60,000 nucleotides of DNA from Selaginella moellendorffii (GCF_000143415.4 NW_003314277.1:1689185-1749184); one strand, 5' to 3'. Positions 33,505-44,844 are shown, numbered from the stretch's first letter. The notes: a model not told the origin generated them from the letters alone. Numbers and translations are program-made.

Positions 33505-33672
33505 TGTAGTGCACTTTATCTCTCTCCCTTTAAACCAACTGGAAAAAGAGCAATTGCTTAATAAGAGAGCCTTAGTCCTTAGTGGCTATTTTATCCCTAT
33601 TTATCCCCCAAGGTTCTAAGGATTCACAGTGATAATATATCTAAATCTCATCCCATGATCACATGCGCTACA
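33505..33672 (+). mobile_element. R3 mini-LTR, second copy (168 bp)
   Basis: It begins TGTAGTGCACTTTATC and ends GCGCTACA. It aligns with the 146-bp R3 unit at 24725, with an extra ~20 bp in the middle. It interrupts a gypsy integrase frame. The flanking 5-mers do not match, so either the right flank has changed or this is one end of a longer copy. Confidence 0.7.
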
Positions 33673-33680
33673 CTCACCCC

Positions 33681-33799
33681 CCCCCCTTCAGAGATGTCAA
33701 TGTCCTTATTGACTATTAATTAACAACCCCTAGGGGAACCCCCTTCAGAGATGTCAATGTCCTCATTGACTATTAATTAACAACCCCTACTGAGCCAAG
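33681..33799 (+). repeat. 57-bp tandem duplication
   Basis: Two consecutive copies of a unit containing TTCAGAGATGTCAATGTCC and GACTATTAATTAACAACCCC, with a 57-bp period and one or two mismatches. They follow a C run. Confidence 0.85.
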
Positions 33800-33933
33800 A
33801 GGAATTAGCACTTCCATTTCCGCACTGAATCTACCAATCCTTCTATTGTGTAGACCAATTATTCCATGTGAGGCAACTAGTCATCCACCTGTACCGTAGT
33901 CCCATAGTGGATACTTTCGTCTGTGGATGCTCC

Positions 33934-35050
33934 TGTAAAGAACCAACTCCCCGAGGTGTCGTAGGCTAAAGAATCCCTGAAAGCATGACCGAAATGACAA
34001 AGAGTTTATCGGATGGGAAAGAGTATGAGATTGAGTCCAAGATCGACTCTAAAACTGAGTTCGAGATAGATTCCGAAATCGAGCCCGAGGCCAATTCGGA
34101 GACCGAGTTCGAGGCCGAGTTCGAGACCGAGTTCAAGACAGAGTCCGAGATTCGAGATTGGGTCCGAGACCGAGTCCGAGATCGAGTCCGAGATCGAGTC
34201 CGAAGTCAAGTCCGAGATCGGGTCTGAGATCGAGTCTGACATCGAGTCCAAGACCGAGTCCAAAGTCGGGTCTGAGATCGAGTCCGAGATCAAGTTCAAG
34301 ACCCGGTTTAGGGGTTGCAGAGGGTTCCAGAAGTATAGTAGGGATAGTGAGGTCCATTGAAGGAACTTTCCAGTGGTGCTTCCAAACTGACTTGAGGTTG
34401 AGACTAGGGCCGAGGGGCCTTGGGTGGGAGTGAGCATGGATTCGAGTGGTGCTGGAGGGGCCACCCAAAGAAGTGCTCAAGAGCAACTCCCACTCCCGAA
34501 AAGGAAACCAACTGCAGTGCTCCCGGCTCATGTGGAGTGGTGCCTCACTTGAGTACCTTGTGGCTCATTGGTCCTCGCCCTTCCTAGGGGCTTGGACCTT
34601 CCCTTTGGGATGGAAGTGGGGGGGGTAGAGGTACCCATACCGGGCCGTTAGGCCACGGTGTTTTGCCCCGGCATCCTGAAACATGTGTTGCACCAAAGAC
34701 TTGGGATTTAGAGGATCCCATGATCAAGTCTTGTGGTACCAAGGGATGTTGGGAACTTGGAGGCTTGGTGTGCTTGGCTGCTTGTGCCTGTAGGGAGTGT
34801 AGCCGAACCTTAAGTCTAGTCTAACCCGGGGAGGGGGATTGGGAGAGATTTGGGAATCTGTGGATGGATGGCTAATGCTCCGTTACTCATGCAGTGAGTA
34901 ACTGAAACCAAGTAGGACCAAGTAGGACCAAGTAGGAGTTGGTACCATAGGCGGGAACCTTGGCGAGGGAACTTAGCTAAAGCCAAGGCGGTGTTGGTCG
35001 GATAGATGAGGTAAGCTAGCAAATTGGAAGGGAAAAATTTGTGGCTTACA
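33934..35050 (+). mobile_element. R2 gypsy element, 5' LTR (1,117 bp)
   Basis: The LTR starts TGTAAAGAACCAACTCC and ends TTTGTGGCTTACA, with TG...CA ends. It is followed three bases later by a primer-binding site and then gag-pol in the same orientation. It contains the array GAGTCCGAGATC (34020-34300) and the blocks shared with R1 LTRs. It aligns in reverse with the solo LTR at 14131-15281. Confidence 0.9.
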
Positions 35051-35053
35051 ATT

Positions 35054-35066
35054 TGGTATTGGAGCC
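35054..35066 (+). other. Primer-binding site (initiator Met tRNA)
   Basis: TGGTATTGGAGCC differs by two bases from the canonical plant iMet primer-binding site and starts three bases after the LTR end. It fixes the LTR boundary and the element orientation. Confidence 0.8.
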
Positions 35067-35109
35067 TTTTCCTCAGTTCTAGTGAAGGATAGAGGCGAAT
35101 TGCTGGGAG

Positions 35110-36260
35110 ATGGCAAAGGCGAGGTGTAAACAAACCAAGGCGGAGACAGAACCTCCGAGAGCTAGAGCCTCCGGTCGAACAAGAGGCTATGGATGAGGAA
35201 TCCTTGCATGAGGAGGACTCCAGTGAGGAAACTTCCAAACAAGAGTCTGGTGGCGAGGTTCGGTCGTCCAAGGCTCGATTGGACATTCTAGAAGGACAAT
35301 TGGCACAGACCAATGCCTTGCTGGAAACTCTCGTACGCAAGCTAAAGCATGATGAGAAGTGGAAGAAAAACAAAGGACTGCGGATGCTGGTAGCGTAGAA
35401 GGTGCGGACCTTCGGTAGGGACGGAGGCAGAACCAAACAAGTACGAACAGACCAAAGTGGAATCAGTCCCTCAGGTAGTTCCCAAGTACAAACCAAAGCC
35501 TCTACCGGTTTTCAAGGGAGTGAACGACTATAAGGTGGTGGAGGATTAGTTTTACGATATGGAGGACTACTTTCGAGCGTTGCGGTTACCGAACTCGGAG
35601 AAGGTCTCATGTGCAAAACCATACTTGGCAGATAATGCTAAGTCTTGGTGGAGAATGACAGAGGCCAACGAAGGACCGGTGGCCATTTGGGAAATGATGA
35701 AGGTGAGGATCCGCACGACTTACGTTCCTCCGAATGCTACTCTGCATCTAAGAGACGAGCTAAGTAGGCTGAAGTAGACCGGAACCATTCAAGAGTATGT
35801 GAATGGGTTTATGGCAAAGAGGATACTTGTCACGGATATGGGGGATATGGATGCGTTCCATGCCTTCATATCAGGCTTGCAAACCTGGGCTTGTGGTGAG
35901 GTGATGCGTTGGAACCCAACCAACTACAAGGAAGCGTGCATTTCAACGATAATCTGCGAAAGGGGAACACGACGGGGTCGGGGTCCACATTTAGCAAAGG
36001 GGCCAAACCAAGGGGAACGTATAGCAAAGGGAAATTCAAGAAGAGTTTCTCTAAGAATGAGTCATCGGGGTTCTGGAAAGGCAAATTCGGTGGCCAGTGA
36101 GCAAATACGTGGGGAAGTCAAGCAAAAAGAAACAAACCCATGGATAAGAAGGGCAAGTTGGTTAGTAGCGTGGGAAACAACATATGCTACAATTGCGGTG
36201 AAGCGAGATACTTTTCAAGGGAATGTAGCCAATATGGCCATTAAGTCGAGTGAAATCCAA
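35110..36260 (+). pseudogene. Ty3/gypsy gag with zinc knuckle, decayed
   Basis: An acidic coiled-coil-like start (ARLDILEGQLAQTNALLETL) is followed by a Retrotrans_gag core: DYFRALRLPNSEKVSCAKPY, SWWRMTEANEGP, TIQEYVNGFMAK. The nucleic-acid-binding knuckle near 36190-36230 reads CYNCGEARYFSREC, so the histidine of the CCHC motif is replaced by Tyr. Stops and frame changes occur at about 35190, 35398, 35777 and 36090. Gag would form the particle shell. The element is probably defective. Confidence 0.85.
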
Positions 36261-36615
36261 AATGAGGCATGTGATCCAGTCCCTAGCACAAAGTTACTCA
36301 TTACACAAGCAACTTTGGTAGAGAGTCATTCGCGACATCTACTAGCCCTCCGAGGGAAGCTCGAAAGTAGCTTTGTTAAGATCCTTATTGACATGGGTGC
36401 TTCGGATAATTTTGTGGCTGCAGACATAGTCCGGTAAGCCAGACTAACAGTGCAGCGGTTGGGTGAACCAAGGATTACAGAGTTTGTTCAAGGTAGCCAA
36501 AGCACCGATGAGGTACTTCGACAAGCGAGAGTCGAAGTAGGGACATGGAAAGTAGGCATGGATTTCACTGTGTCGGACATGGTGGGATTTGACGTGATCT
36601 TCGGGATGGATTGAT
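36261..36615 (+). pseudogene. Gypsy aspartic protease, decayed
   Basis: The frame contains FVKILIDMGASDNFVAADIV. Retropepsins have D-T/S-G-A/S at this place, so the active-site threonine is replaced by Met. A flap/second half follows (GTWKVGMDFTVSDMVGFDVI, then FGMD) before a stop at 36612. This enzyme would process the polyprotein. Confidence 0.8.
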
Positions 36616-36839
36616 TCAATCGGTTCGTGGTAGCCCTACATGTACAAGGTAGGAACCTTGTGGTACTAGCAAATGCCCAAGGAAGAAGATCCAGGGTGGA
36701 GGCCCAGGATCTAAAGGTAGAGCAATGCAAGGCCAAAGATTCTTGCTTAAACGTGGTGTTTACGAGAGGACAACTCACTAAAAGAACCAAGGCAACATTT
36801 TTGTGCTTACTCTCGGTGAAAAGTGACAAAAAGACGAGA

Positions 36840-38445
36840 ACAAAAGAAGTACCTTTAGTGATCCAGCGGCTGTTGAACCAATTCCAGGATACCATGCCGG
36901 AGGAGCTACCAATGGGGTTGCCCCCCACATGACCGATAGAACATAAGATTGAGCTAGTTGAGGGTGCTGAGGCGGTGGTTTGTCCCCCCTATCATTTGAA
37001 TGAAAAGGAATTTGAGGAGCTCAAGTGCCAACTAGAGGAGTTGGTGGACAAAGGGTATGTTAGGTTGAGCAAGTCACCGTATGGGGTGCCAGTGTTATTT
37101 GTGAAAAAGAAAGATGGATCCATGCGCATGTGCATAGACTACCGGTTGCTCAACAAGTATACAAAGAAGAACAAGTACCCTTTACCAAGGATTGAGGACC
37201 TGTTCGATAGGTTGGGAAAAGCAAAATACTTCTCGAGGATTGACCTAAGGTCAAGATACTCCCAGATCAGGGTAGCAGAGGAAGATGTTGAGAAGACAAC
37301 CTGTCGAACAAGGTATGGGAGCTTTGAGTTTCTTGGTGATGCCCTTCGGGCTATGCAATGCGCCAGCAACGTTTTCGGCGTTGATGAACCACATCTTTGT
37401 ACCCTATCTAGATCACTTTGTGGTCGTCTATATTGACGACATCTTGATTTATAGCGAAACGCTAGAGGAGCATGTCGAACACTTGACAAAGGTGTTTGAG
37501 AAACTAAGGGAACACCGGCTATATGCTAAAGAGAGCAAATGTGACTTTGCTCAACAAGAGGTAAAGTTTCTTGGGCATGTGGTAGGCAAAGACGGGCTCA
37601 AAGTGGACCCTGAGAAAGTCCAAGCAATCCAGGATTGGGAGTGACCATCGAATGTACACGAGTTAAGGGCATTCTTGGGGCTATGCAATTACTATCGAAA
37701 GTTTATCAAACACTATTCGAGAGTAGCCCTACCCTTAACGGACCAAACAGGAAAAGGGAAGATGGTATGGATAGCAGAATGCGAGGCAACATTTGTTCAC
37801 CTCAAGAAGAAGTTGAGGAAGGCTCCTGTGTTGGCGTTACCAGACTTTGGTAAGGACTTCGAGGTAGAAACAGATGCTTCAGACTTTGCATTGGGCGCAG
37901 TTTTGAAGCAAAACAACCATCCAGTAGCGTTCTTCTCGAAAAAGTTGGACAAGGCTCAACAGAAATGGCCTGCCCATGAGAAGGAATTGTTTGTGGTGGT
38001 TAAGGCGCTCAAGGAGTGGCGACACTACCTTGGGAGACACTTCAAGGTTTACACGGACAATGTGGCAATGAAACACTTCTTGTCATAGCCCGACTTGAGA
38101 GGGAAACAGGGTCGGTGGGCCAATGCTTTGGCTGAGTTCGATTGCAAGATTCTGTACAAGCCTGGGAAGAGCAACATCGTGGTGGATGCACTAAGTCGAA
38201 AAGCGAGCTTGAAGTTGGTGATATCCAACGCGACAACAACCTTTTGGGATGATGTGCGGACAGCATATGAGAATGATGGTCTAGCACAAGAAGTGTTGCT
38301 GAGGAATCTAGAGGCACGGGAAGCTCACCAGAGAAGTGAGTTGCCAACGGAAGAGAAAACGGGCTATATAAAACGCAATGGACTCATCTATTACAAGAAA
38401 ACGAGGGTGTATGTTCCAGAAGAGGAATTAAGGAAGGTAGGGTGA
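36840..38445 (+). pseudogene. Ty3/gypsy reverse transcriptase and RNase H, lightly decayed
   Basis: Reverse transcriptase motifs run in order: [44 protein letters not shown], then after a frame change at about 37320 [16 protein letters not shown] and the intact catalytic [10 protein letters not shown]. RNase H follows (FEVETDASDFALGAVL, KELFVVVKALKEWRHYL, VYTDNVAMKHFLS) and ends at IVVDALSRKAS. Breaks are few: a frameshift near 37320, TGA at 37642, and TAG at 38086. This is the best-preserved pol in the window. The integrase core is missing: after 38445 the sequence jumps to the C-terminal end. Confidence 0.9.
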
Positions 38446-38499
38446 TAGGCAAAGCTCAGGATAGGTATGGACATAATAAGGATCAACATCGTCGAGATG

Positions 38500-38905
38500 T
38501 GGCTATCTTCCTGGAACTTGAATATTAAGGGATCTTTGTCTCGAAAACTATTACCAAGATATATTAAGCCCTATCGGGTATTAAAGCGAGTTGGTGATGT
38601 ATCTTATAAGTTGGTTTTTCTAGATGAGTTATCTCGTGTACATGATGTGTTTCATGTCAATTTACTAACACCATATCGTATTGTTGTGGATCACTCTATA
38701 GACATTCGTCCCCCTTCGAAGTTGTAAATAGTGACCTTGAGTATGAGGTCGATTCTCTTGTTCCACAAGGCTCGTAGTGGTTGTTCTAAAGAATATCTAA
38801 TTAAGTGGAAAGGTTACCCGACTTGTGAATCAATTTAAGAACCTCTTAGGAATCTTACAGATGCTCATGAGCTTGTCACGGACTATAAGGATTGTAATAA
38901 AAACT
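38500..38905 (+). pseudogene. Chromovirus integrase C-terminus and chromodomain
   Basis: LLPRYIKPYRVLKRVGDVSY and LSRVHDVFHVNLLTPY form the integrase C-terminal (GPY/F-like) module. A chromodomain follows in another frame (SKEYLIKWKGYPTCESI, stop, EPLRNLTDAHELVTDY), where the conserved Trp of the ATWEP motif is a TAA stop. Chromodomains guide chromovirus integration to heterochromatin. This tail may come from a different element than 35-38.4 kb, because the integrase core between them is absent. Confidence 0.8.
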
Positions 38906-39245
38906 AACTTTTATAAATTTTGTAATAAATCTTGCAAATCAATAAAGTAATATATTTCTATAAATCAAAGTTTTGGTTCTCTTGTTTGTTAGTACTTGGG
39001 TCAGTTTTGGCAAGCTGATTTCGACACTTCGGTGCATGGGTTCAATCTATAACCATGGAGATAACTATTATAAACTGATCACAAGTCCCCACCTCTCTCT
39101 TGATGACTCATTTTTTAAAAGGGGTGTGGTTGTGTAAACAACTTCATATTCCAATTTATAATAGTTGTCTAAATCTTCCTAACAAGGTTGATTCCTTGCT
39201 CAAGGGAAGTTGGGCTTCTAGCCCTCTCCTTATGTCCCTGTAGGT

Positions 39246-39270
39246 AAGGATGTATCATTCCTTTGTAAGC
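39246..39270 (+). repeat. 25-bp dispersed repeat, copy 2
   Basis: Identical to 1963-1987. It lies between the chromodomain remnant and the polypurine tract at 39503. Confidence 0.6.
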
Positions 39271-39502
39271 CAAATGATACTCGGAGTAACAAGGGTGGTT
39301 AACTCTGTTAGTCATTTCCTTGTCAGTGACAGCCAGAAGGTGTCTGAGTCTTAACGTCTTTGGACATAGAGGAGAGGTCGTTCCATAACTCATTTAAGTT
39401 GGTGTGTTTCCCACATAGTGTGCTTTCCGTTAACTTTTGGAGTTATTTCTTTGACCGTTTGCTAAACTCGGGTATGCATCAACGAGGACGTTAATCTTCC
39501 CC

Positions 39503-40190
39503 AAGGGGGGGAAAGTGTCACGAATGTGACTTCGGGTATTGAAAAATACTTGTTGGCCAGTCCTTATGAACATTCTTTCTTTACTGCCATGACAACATGA
39601 GGTCGGTATAGTTGGTTCCTTTTATAATTCCCACTTGAGGTAGTTGAGAAACTAATCAATGGCCATGTACTTAAATCGGATAAACATAATGTAGGAACTC
39701 CTATATGTTTCTTGCTAAGTAGATTCAACCTAGTTTGAGAAACTCTTGTCATTGGCTTGCACTTGCTAGTATCAAGAACCCTTATAATATTGAGTCTAGT
39801 CCTTCAATATCGTTATATGGTAGTTTAATATGTCCATCAGACACCTTTGGTATCATGCCCTTGGTGTTAGTCTCGTTTTGTTCTATTGGCTAATTATAGA
39901 CGCCTGGATCTAGACTTAGTGGTTACACTAGGAACATCAGTTTAGGATCTTTCTTGAGGGCTTCCTTAGGCACATTTGCTTTTAGACCAGAATTTTCAAT
40001 CACAATTTCCTATGGTGTTTATGGTGTTGAGTAGCTTAAGAACCCCTCTTTCCAATAAGCTATGGCACAATAGTAGATTTAGCTGAAAGAGTGATATGCA
40101 AAGTGTTTCTCTTCTTTTTAGCCTTAGTGTGCAAGTGTCCAGATTTGTTAATTTAGCATATGTACGGAATGTAAAGATTGACTTGAACAC
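39503..40190 (+). mobile_element. Polypurine tract and probable chromovirus 3' LTR
   Basis: AAGGGGGGGAAAG (39503-39515) is followed by TGTCACGAATG at 39516, a plausible LTR start. Sequence beyond shows no gene. The far end is not resolved, but an R2-like scrap begins at about 40200. Confidence 0.5.
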
Positions 40191-40199
40191 AATAGTGTT

Positions 40200-40340
40200 T
40201 GTCCCATGTTCAAGTCCCGTGTTCGAGTTAGTCCCGAAGAGTAACTCCTGGCACTAAAGAAGGCTTGGGGTGAAAGCCCAAAGCATGTGTTACTTAGGGG
40301 GCGGGGGGTGGGCGGGCGGGCGGGCCAGCCGGGGGAGACT
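40200..40340 (+). repeat. R2-like LTR scrap with G-rich run
   Basis: It contains GGGGTGAAAGCCCAAAGCATG, shared with R1 and R2 LTRs. It is followed by a guanine-rich stretch with repeated GGGC units (about 40296-40335) at the position where the R2 solo LTR has its C18 run on the other strand. The G tracts could form a G-quadruplex. Confidence 0.6.
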
Positions 40341-40689
40341 ATTCTAAAACATTTAGCATCTCAATGCTAAGGCTAATATGCAAAATAGAGCTAGATGGAG
40401 TCTAATGTAATTTTAATATACTAGTGGTATAATGTGAAAATATGAGTACACCATCAATTAATATGGTATAAAACTTGGGTTTAAACACAAATCAGACACA
40501 AAACTAAGATATGCACACAAGTAGAGAGCTATACTACAAATCAGGATATACGGCAAGGAAAACACTCTTTACATTCCCTAAATATGCCTCTCGAGCCATA
40601 GAACTAAAATGGGACCAACATATAGAGTATAATAACAAGGGTGTATTATGTAGCAATATTGAAAAACTAGACTCAATATGCAAAGGTTC

Positions 40690-41300
40690 TTAGTGCAGAC
40701 TACAATGATACTTATTTAAAGCTTAGAAACTTTTATGATAAGGTTGTGGAAAATTATGTTACTTGTTTGATGGGGTTTTGCTTTTGGCAAAATCTGAATG
40801 CTATGGGTGGGACTCATTTGAAAGGCAATTACAAAAGCACTTTAGTGACAGCTATAGGTGTTAATGTAAATGGCTTATGTGATAATGAAAATTGCAATAA
40901 TTAAAAATGGTTTCTCCAAAAGTGTTTGCTAAGGGATATACTTACTAGATTGACATTCATCCTGAAAGTTTTCCATGCTGTGTTTGGAAATATATCTCAT
41001 GGTTATTGCTTAAGATATTTTACAAAGAATTTTAGAAAAGAATTCGAAAGAGACAAAGAAAGGAAATGGCATTTACAGAAGTAGTAAAAGAGATTAAGTC
41101 TCAAATTTCCTTTGCAACAAATTGAATTGGACGGTCATTGCTTGAGCATTAGATAACTTCTTTCTTTCAAGGTTAATGTTTTACTTAACGTCTAATATTG
41201 CTGAGGCTCTAAATTCTTGGTTGTTAGAAGCAAGAGACATGACCATCCTTACATATGATCCAACAAAAAGTCATGACTTGGTTTTATAAAAGAAAAATGA
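40690..41300 (+). pseudogene. MULE (Mutator-like) transposase remnant
   Basis: The reading gives MGGTHLKGNYKSTLVTAIGV (the MULE core DGTHLKGKY region with the catalytic Asp position changed), then KWFLQK, VFHAVFGNISHGYCLRYF and TKNFRKEF, then TSNIAEALNSWLLEARDM. This order matches MuDR-type transposases. Several stops and frame changes show it is dead. Terminal inverted repeats were not found. Confidence 0.75.
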
Positions 41301-41567
41301 ACACTCGCAATATGATTATTACAAGAAAGATATCAATTACTTAAAGGAAATACAATTATATAAAGTAACTAATCAAATGTAAACTTGGAACTCTCACCAA
41401 ACTTCATTTTGGTATCTAATCATTAAAGAAAATTGTGGTTTATCTATATAAATGTGTGATCTATTTAATTAAATAACATTATTACATGCAACCTGTAGCA
41501 AATTATAAAGATAGATTGGGAAATATAAAATTTTTTGAGGGGCATATGCCTTATTTGATTTATGTTG

Positions 41568-41622
41568 ATGAAAAAGATTATAAACACCAAGCTAAATGTA
41601 TGCTTCACTAGTTGTGGGAAAC
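41568..41622 (+). pseudogene. F-box gene 3'-end fragment
   Basis: AAAGATTATAAACACCAAGC and the following ATGCTTCAC resemble the last codons of the F-box gene at 30804-30850. Only about 50 bp align, so homology is tentative. Confidence 0.35.
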
Positions 41623-41699
41623 AAGAGATAGATAGTTTCAACTTAAGTAGAGGTGGCAAATATTGCAGGGTTATGAGAATTAATTGCAAGTTCAGCAAA

Positions 41700-42345
41700 G
41701 ATTTCGCAAGCCCACGGAGACTTAAACCTGGCTCTTGACAGAGATCTCTTGGCGCTCCACCTCCTTGAGGCTCGACACATTCAGCAACTCAACTCCAAAA
41801 GGTGACGCCGACAAGATCTTGAGCTCGTTGGTGATCATAAACTAAAGATCTCGGACGTACCAGCTCACCTGGAATTTCTCTTTGTCAGCTGACAGACCAC
41901 CTATTTCATTGTGGCCGCAAACCTCATATGATCGAGGCCAGCCTGAGGGAGCAATAGCGAGATTTGCAGCTTTGAACAAGGGAGGCGGCGAGAGAGAACG
42001 ACAATGTTCATGTTACAATACAAATGGGTAACATGACACCGGTACGATGCTTGAGTGGACGTTGAAGAGGGGGATTTTGTTCGAGAAGGAGTTGTGGATT
42101 GCCCCCAGGAAGCAGCCAAGTGGAAGAATATGGGCGCCCACTAGAGCATCCACCAGATCTTGCGTGCTTCCAGGAACAAAATGGAGGACTTCTTGACATA
42201 GGCGTTCGCCGGCAGGGAAAATCTAAACAAAGTTGGAAGTATCAATTCGTCTCCCAAAAACGCTTGGAACTTTGGTGATTGAACAAAAGAATCCCTTGAC
42301 GTAGGAAGCCACAAGCGTATCATTCAGTTCTTTGCGCCACCATTG
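41700..42345 (-). pseudogene. DUF674 family gene, decayed copy 1
   Basis: The minus strand reads YVKKSSILFLEA, then after a one-base loss DALVGAHILPLGCFLGAI, later FKAANLAIAPSGWPRSYEVC and FMITNELKILSASPFGVELL, followed by LKEVERQEISV. This fits the plant DUF674 family (N-terminal VLFAEA..DFVDxL..LPLG block and C-terminal FMITDDL.V.P.S block), whose biochemical role is unknown. Frameshifts and stops interrupt it. It is about 75-80% similar to copy 2, so the two are tandem duplicates. Confidence 0.6.
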
Positions 42346-43027
42346 CAGCAGCCGCCACGCCCATTGGCTCGTGATTGGATTCGAAAAAACAGAGCTACAA
42401 GACCAAGGTTAGATTGGCTGCAAGTTTCCGATAATTTCCATCCTCGTGCCACTGCAGCCTCCAAACTTAAAAGTGTTGCCAGGCGATCCAAAGACTACAT
42501 CCACGCAATCCAATTGTTCTGAAATCCTTCCACTCCAGTGCCATGGCATGGCATTTATATTTTGCCCCTCGCGACCGCGCGACGCAGCTCAGAGCCGGGA
42601 CAGAGCAGCGATGAGATCCATGGGGTCGTCCAGCGATCCCGCGCGACACAGCAGATCGGCAAAAGTCAATGCTGCCATCTGGAGCTGGCAAAATTCACGC
42701 CCGAAAGATATTCCTTCAGTTCGGACTGTATGCTAGTATCCATAACGAGCGACTCGCGGAGTTCATGTTTGAGAGCATGCCACACTCTCCGCAGCATATT
42801 CCCAAAGCGGGCAAGTAGAAGTGGCGCGAAAGCTATTCGGCGGTGGGATACGGCGGCATCCTGGCGGCCTATCATAGCCCGGCCAAGCCCTCTAGACTCT
42901 TTTTTGAAATTCAGCTAGAGAGGCGACACTGGCCCATCTCGGCCAGATGCTCGACCTTCGTGTCGATGCAGAGAGCTACGTCGTCAATCATTGCTGCAAT
43001 GCCGTTCAAGGGGAAGAGACTGGGACC
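42346..43027. other. Uncharacterised sequence between DUF674 copies
   Basis: The GC content rises. A minus-strand frame (42666-42875) includes RFGNMLRRVWHALKHELRES but shows no family features I recognise. I cannot name a gene here. Confidence 0.3.
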
Positions 43028-43132
43028 CTGTGAGTTTTACTATTAGGCTGGGAAAGTTTTGAAAAAGTGCTGTGGTTGTTTTGTTAGATCTTTGATTTCA
43101 TCACACCGATGATCCTGGCTTTCGTTATGCCA
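43028..43132 (+). pseudogene. F-box paralogue fragment
   Basis: TGAGTTTTACTATT and GGGAAAGTTTTGAAAAA match 30292-30330 of the F-box gene (about 40 of 46 bases), then GATCCTGGCTTTCGTTA matches 30578-30594. The codons between are deleted, so this is an internally deleted scrap. Confidence 0.65.
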
Positions 43133-43194
43133 ATCTAACAAAAAATAATTCACAACGTTTATTTGTTTCTTTAACAACAAAGCAAAACTATATC

Positions 43195-43797
43195 TTATCC
43201 CCTTCGGCCAAGGATTTGAGAGCCAAACACGGCATCCAATGCACGCGAGTTGGAAAAAGATTCTCGTAGGAGTGGATAACCTGCAAGCAAGATGCAAGTT
43301 TTGTTGCAAAAGATTTCGCAAACCCATGGATACTCCAAAAGAAAAACCTGGCTCTTGTTGACAGAGATCTCTTGGCGCTCCACCTCCTTGAGGCTTGCAG
43401 CAACTCCACAACTCTGAAAGGAGATGCCGGCAAGATCTTGAGCTCGTTGGTGATGATAAATGAAAGCTCTCGGAAATACCAGTTTTCCTGATATTTTAAT
43501 TGTCAGCTGACAGTTACCTTTGTGGCCACAAACCTGATCATTTGATCGAGGCCGGCCCGAGGGAGCGATAGCGATAGCTGATCCAGCTTTGAACAACGGA
43601 GGCGGCGAGAGAGAAGCGACAATGTTCTTGTTACAATGCAAATGAGCTTCTGTCAGCGCTTCGATGCTTGAGTGGATGCTAAAGAGAGGGATTTTGCTCG
43701 AGGAGGCGTTGCGGATTGCCCCCAGGAAGCAGCCAAGTGGAAGAATCTGAGCGCCCACTAGAGCATCCACCAGATCTTTGTCCGCTCCCAGGAACAT
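43195..43797 (-). pseudogene. DUF674 family gene, decayed copy 2
   Basis: The 200-codon frame starts MFLGADKDLVDALVGAQILP and LGCFLGAIRNASSSKIPLFS, the family's N-terminal block, and passes through FKAGSAIAIAPSGRPRS. Near 43440 the true frame shifts: ITNELKILPASPFRVVELLQ lies in another frame from SLKEVERQEISVNKSQ. The intact start upstream of the FLGADKD block is not visible. A splice-type intron around 43480-43530 is possible. Frameshifts argue for a pseudogene. Function of the family is unknown. Confidence 0.6.
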
Positions 43798-44070
43798 AAT
43801 GGAGAACTCCTTTGAGCGATCGCCTTTGAGCTTGGAGTTGCCATCGCAATATGAAGAAAATCGGAAGTTGGAAATTTATATCAAGAGCATATCAATTCGT
43901 TTCCCAATTTTGGCACACGATTTCCAAAAGACGATGGAATTTTGGCATACGATTTCCAAAAGACGTAGGAAGCCACGGGCGATCCCTTGCGCCAATCGTC
44001 CTTGCTGGCTGGATGAAGTCAACAACGTAAAAACCTTATTTTTCAGCTGAAAGTTTCCCAGCCTTCGAGA

Positions 44071-44080
44071 GAAAAAAAAG
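44071..44080 (-). terminator. Pol III T-run downstream of tRNA-Pro
   Basis: On the minus strand, eight consecutive T residues occur about 14 bases past the tRNA 3' end, the usual RNA polymerase III stop signal. Confidence 0.7.
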
Positions 44081-44093
44081 GCTAATGTCAGGG

Positions 44094-44164
44094 GGGCATT
44101 GCGAGAATCGAACTCGCGGCCTCTCGCACCCAAAGCGAGAATCATACCACTAGACCAAATGCCC
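44094..44164 (-). tRNA. tRNA-Pro (UGG)
   Basis: The 71-base cloverleaf is complete: acceptor GGGCATT/AATGCCC, D arm GGTCTAGTGGTATGATT, anticodon stem CTCGC/GCGAG around TTTGGGT (anticodon TGG), variable loop AGGCC, T arm GCGAG-TTCGATT-CTCGC. There is no intron and no encoded CCA, as usual for nuclear tRNA genes. A and B boxes are canonical, so it is probably expressed. Confidence 0.95.
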
Positions 44165-44844
44165 AATACATTAACGGCATCTGTTCAAAGCCAATACATC
44201 GTGAAATGAAAAACTAAACACTTGAGCAGCTGGGCTGTAGGGGATTTCCTAGATTTATCAGTGCAATTCCAGCTCCATACTTCTGTGCCAGATTCTCCAT
44301 CCTCGGAACTGGACTGTGCCTAACAAAGTCCTGTCGTTCTAATATTGGTTCTTATGCCCTGTTGACAAGAGAATTTGAAGCGTCCAAGCTGGTGCTGCTC
44401 ATGTACATCCTTGTTTTACAGCATTGCCACCCTCTGCAAATGCAATGATCAATTAGATTTTAAACATTGCTAGATTATTCACCTTTGAGCAATGTTTAAA
44501 ACACTGCTCACACCTCCTTTGGATTTTTTATATTTCTTCCTTGTAAATAAGAGGATCCAACACAAAAGTACACACCCATAAAGTGATCCCTTCTCAGTTT
44601 TGCATCTACTTTTCTTTTTCTTTTTTTAATATTCAATGAGGGTGCATCCTGTGATCCACTCGCAAATTTTATAAAGTAGGCTTATTAGGAAGAAAACTAA
44701 ATAATGACTGCTAATAATTATTCTCTTGGCTGAGGATTTTTATCGACAAATTCCTTCTTGTCAGTTGTTTCTATCGATCGCATCGCTCATTCATTCCTGC
44801 AGTGCCAAATATCAAAATCTTCAAACAAGTCGGAAAAAGATTTC

